NCBI GenBank assembly: GCA_029776125.1
Contig: JARVJS010000034.1
Span: 1-5,726, forward strand
Direction of reading: 5' to 3'
Length of the DNA stretch: 5,726 nucleotides
Origin: Nitrososphaeria archaeon
Lineage (GTDB): Archaea; Thermoproteota; Nitrososphaeria; JACIWG01
A program made the translations under genes and the position numbers. Positions 5,378 to 5,726 of the stretch are shown piece by piece. Position 1 is the first letter of the stretch. Each line of letters starts with the position of its first letter. The notes under the pieces were generated by a model. The model saw nothing but the letters and a program-made list of their open reading frames with translations, did not search any database and was not told the origin of the DNA.

Positions 5378-5726
5378 CTAATCCTTTTTCCTTCCCACAA
5401 CATGCAGCGCAACAAGGATAAACGTCATAATACCTGTAAATGGAAGATACCAATAACCTGGAAGACCTAATAATACAAGACCACTTTTGAAGGATGCATA
5501 AGCAGTAGTTGCAATGAATATTGAAAGGAAGCTAGTTTTACCACCCCTCGGTGCTATACCACTCATCATACAAACAGCTATAGCCTCAAATTCTAGCCCC
5601 GCTCCAAATATGGCCACCATGCCAGCCGTTGGTTGCATAACCCTATATTCTATTATCATTACCATTCCACCTAAGGCTGCCATAAGTGCAGAAAGCATGA
5701 AACATAATATTTTAGTTCTCTCAATT
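5378..5726 (-). CDS. ABC sugar importer permease, RbsC type, C-terminal part (5' end outside window)
   Basis: The frame is open from the window edge to TAG 5378-5380, giving 116 C-terminal residues of a membrane protein that is usually 300-350 long in this family. At least four hydrophobic segments are visible: around the FMLSALMAALGGMVMI stretch, the GMVAIFGAGLEFEAIAVCMMSG stretch split by its polar LEFEAIA part, SFLSIFIATTAYASF, and WYLPFTGIMTFILVALHVV. It ends in a positively charged tail, GRKKD. The ELxAIA-type segment followed by a Gly-rich RGGKTS turn is the BPD_transp_2 (RbsC/FrcC) signature region, though most relatives read GGTS-like residues where this one has MSGIAP. It forms the sugar channel in the membrane. 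It lies directly upstream of the binding-protein gene on the same strand and would pair with the ATPase across the convergent junction. The ATG at 5698 is internal; the coding frame continues beyond it. Confidence 0.85.
   Translation of the reverse strand, partial: IERTKILCFMLSALMAALGGMVMIIEYRVMQPTAGMVAIFGAGLEFEAIAVCMMSGIAPRGGKTSFLSIFIATTAYASFKSGLVLLGLPGYWYLPFTGIMTFILVALHVVGRKKD

Overview
The window looks like a sugar uptake and breakdown locus from an AT-rich archaeon, probably a thermophilic member of the Thermoproteota or a close relative. Three things suggest archaea. First, each complete transcription unit has a TATA box about 27 or 33 bases before its start codon, which implies leaderless or near-leaderless mRNAs, while a Shine-Dalgarno-like motif is clear only at an operon-internal gene. 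Second, the binding protein has an RR-containing signal sequence followed by a Thr/Val-rich linker, as is common in crenarchaeal transport proteins. Third, the base composition and AGA/ATA-rich codon use fit. The exact lineage cannot be fixed from the sequence.

Layout, left to right. Positions 2-460 (+) hold the C-terminal half of a PfkB/ribokinase-family sugar kinase. Converging on it are two minus-strand genes: an L-fucose/L-arabinose isomerase-like protein (506-1918) and, upstream of that, a DUF4380-type protein with the galactose-mutarotase-like fold (1960-2862). A 92-base divergent promoter region (2863-2954) follows, with one TATA box per direction and a 10-base inverted repeat next to both start codons. 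On the plus strand come the ATP-binding subunit of a CUT2-type (ribose/fructose-family) ABC importer (2955-3737) and, three bases later, a small membrane-anchored protein of unknown function (3741-4160). Converging from the right are the sugar-binding lipoprotein-like or Tat-type binding protein (4191-5324) and, upstream of it, the C-terminal part of the RbsC-type permease (5378-5726), which runs off the window.

Together the genes suggest one pathway. The binding protein, permease and ATPase import a monosaccharide, the DUF4380 protein may interconvert anomers or bind the sugar, the isomerase would turn an aldose into a ketose, and the PfkB kinase would phosphorylate the product. The substrate is not known from the sequence; a fucose-, arabinose- or related deoxy- or pentose-type sugar is a reasonable guess.

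No gap between genes exceeds 100 bases. I see no tRNA, rRNA, CRISPR array, transposon or origin. The most interesting points are the small membrane protein embedded in the importer locus and the symmetric repeat in the divergent promoter.
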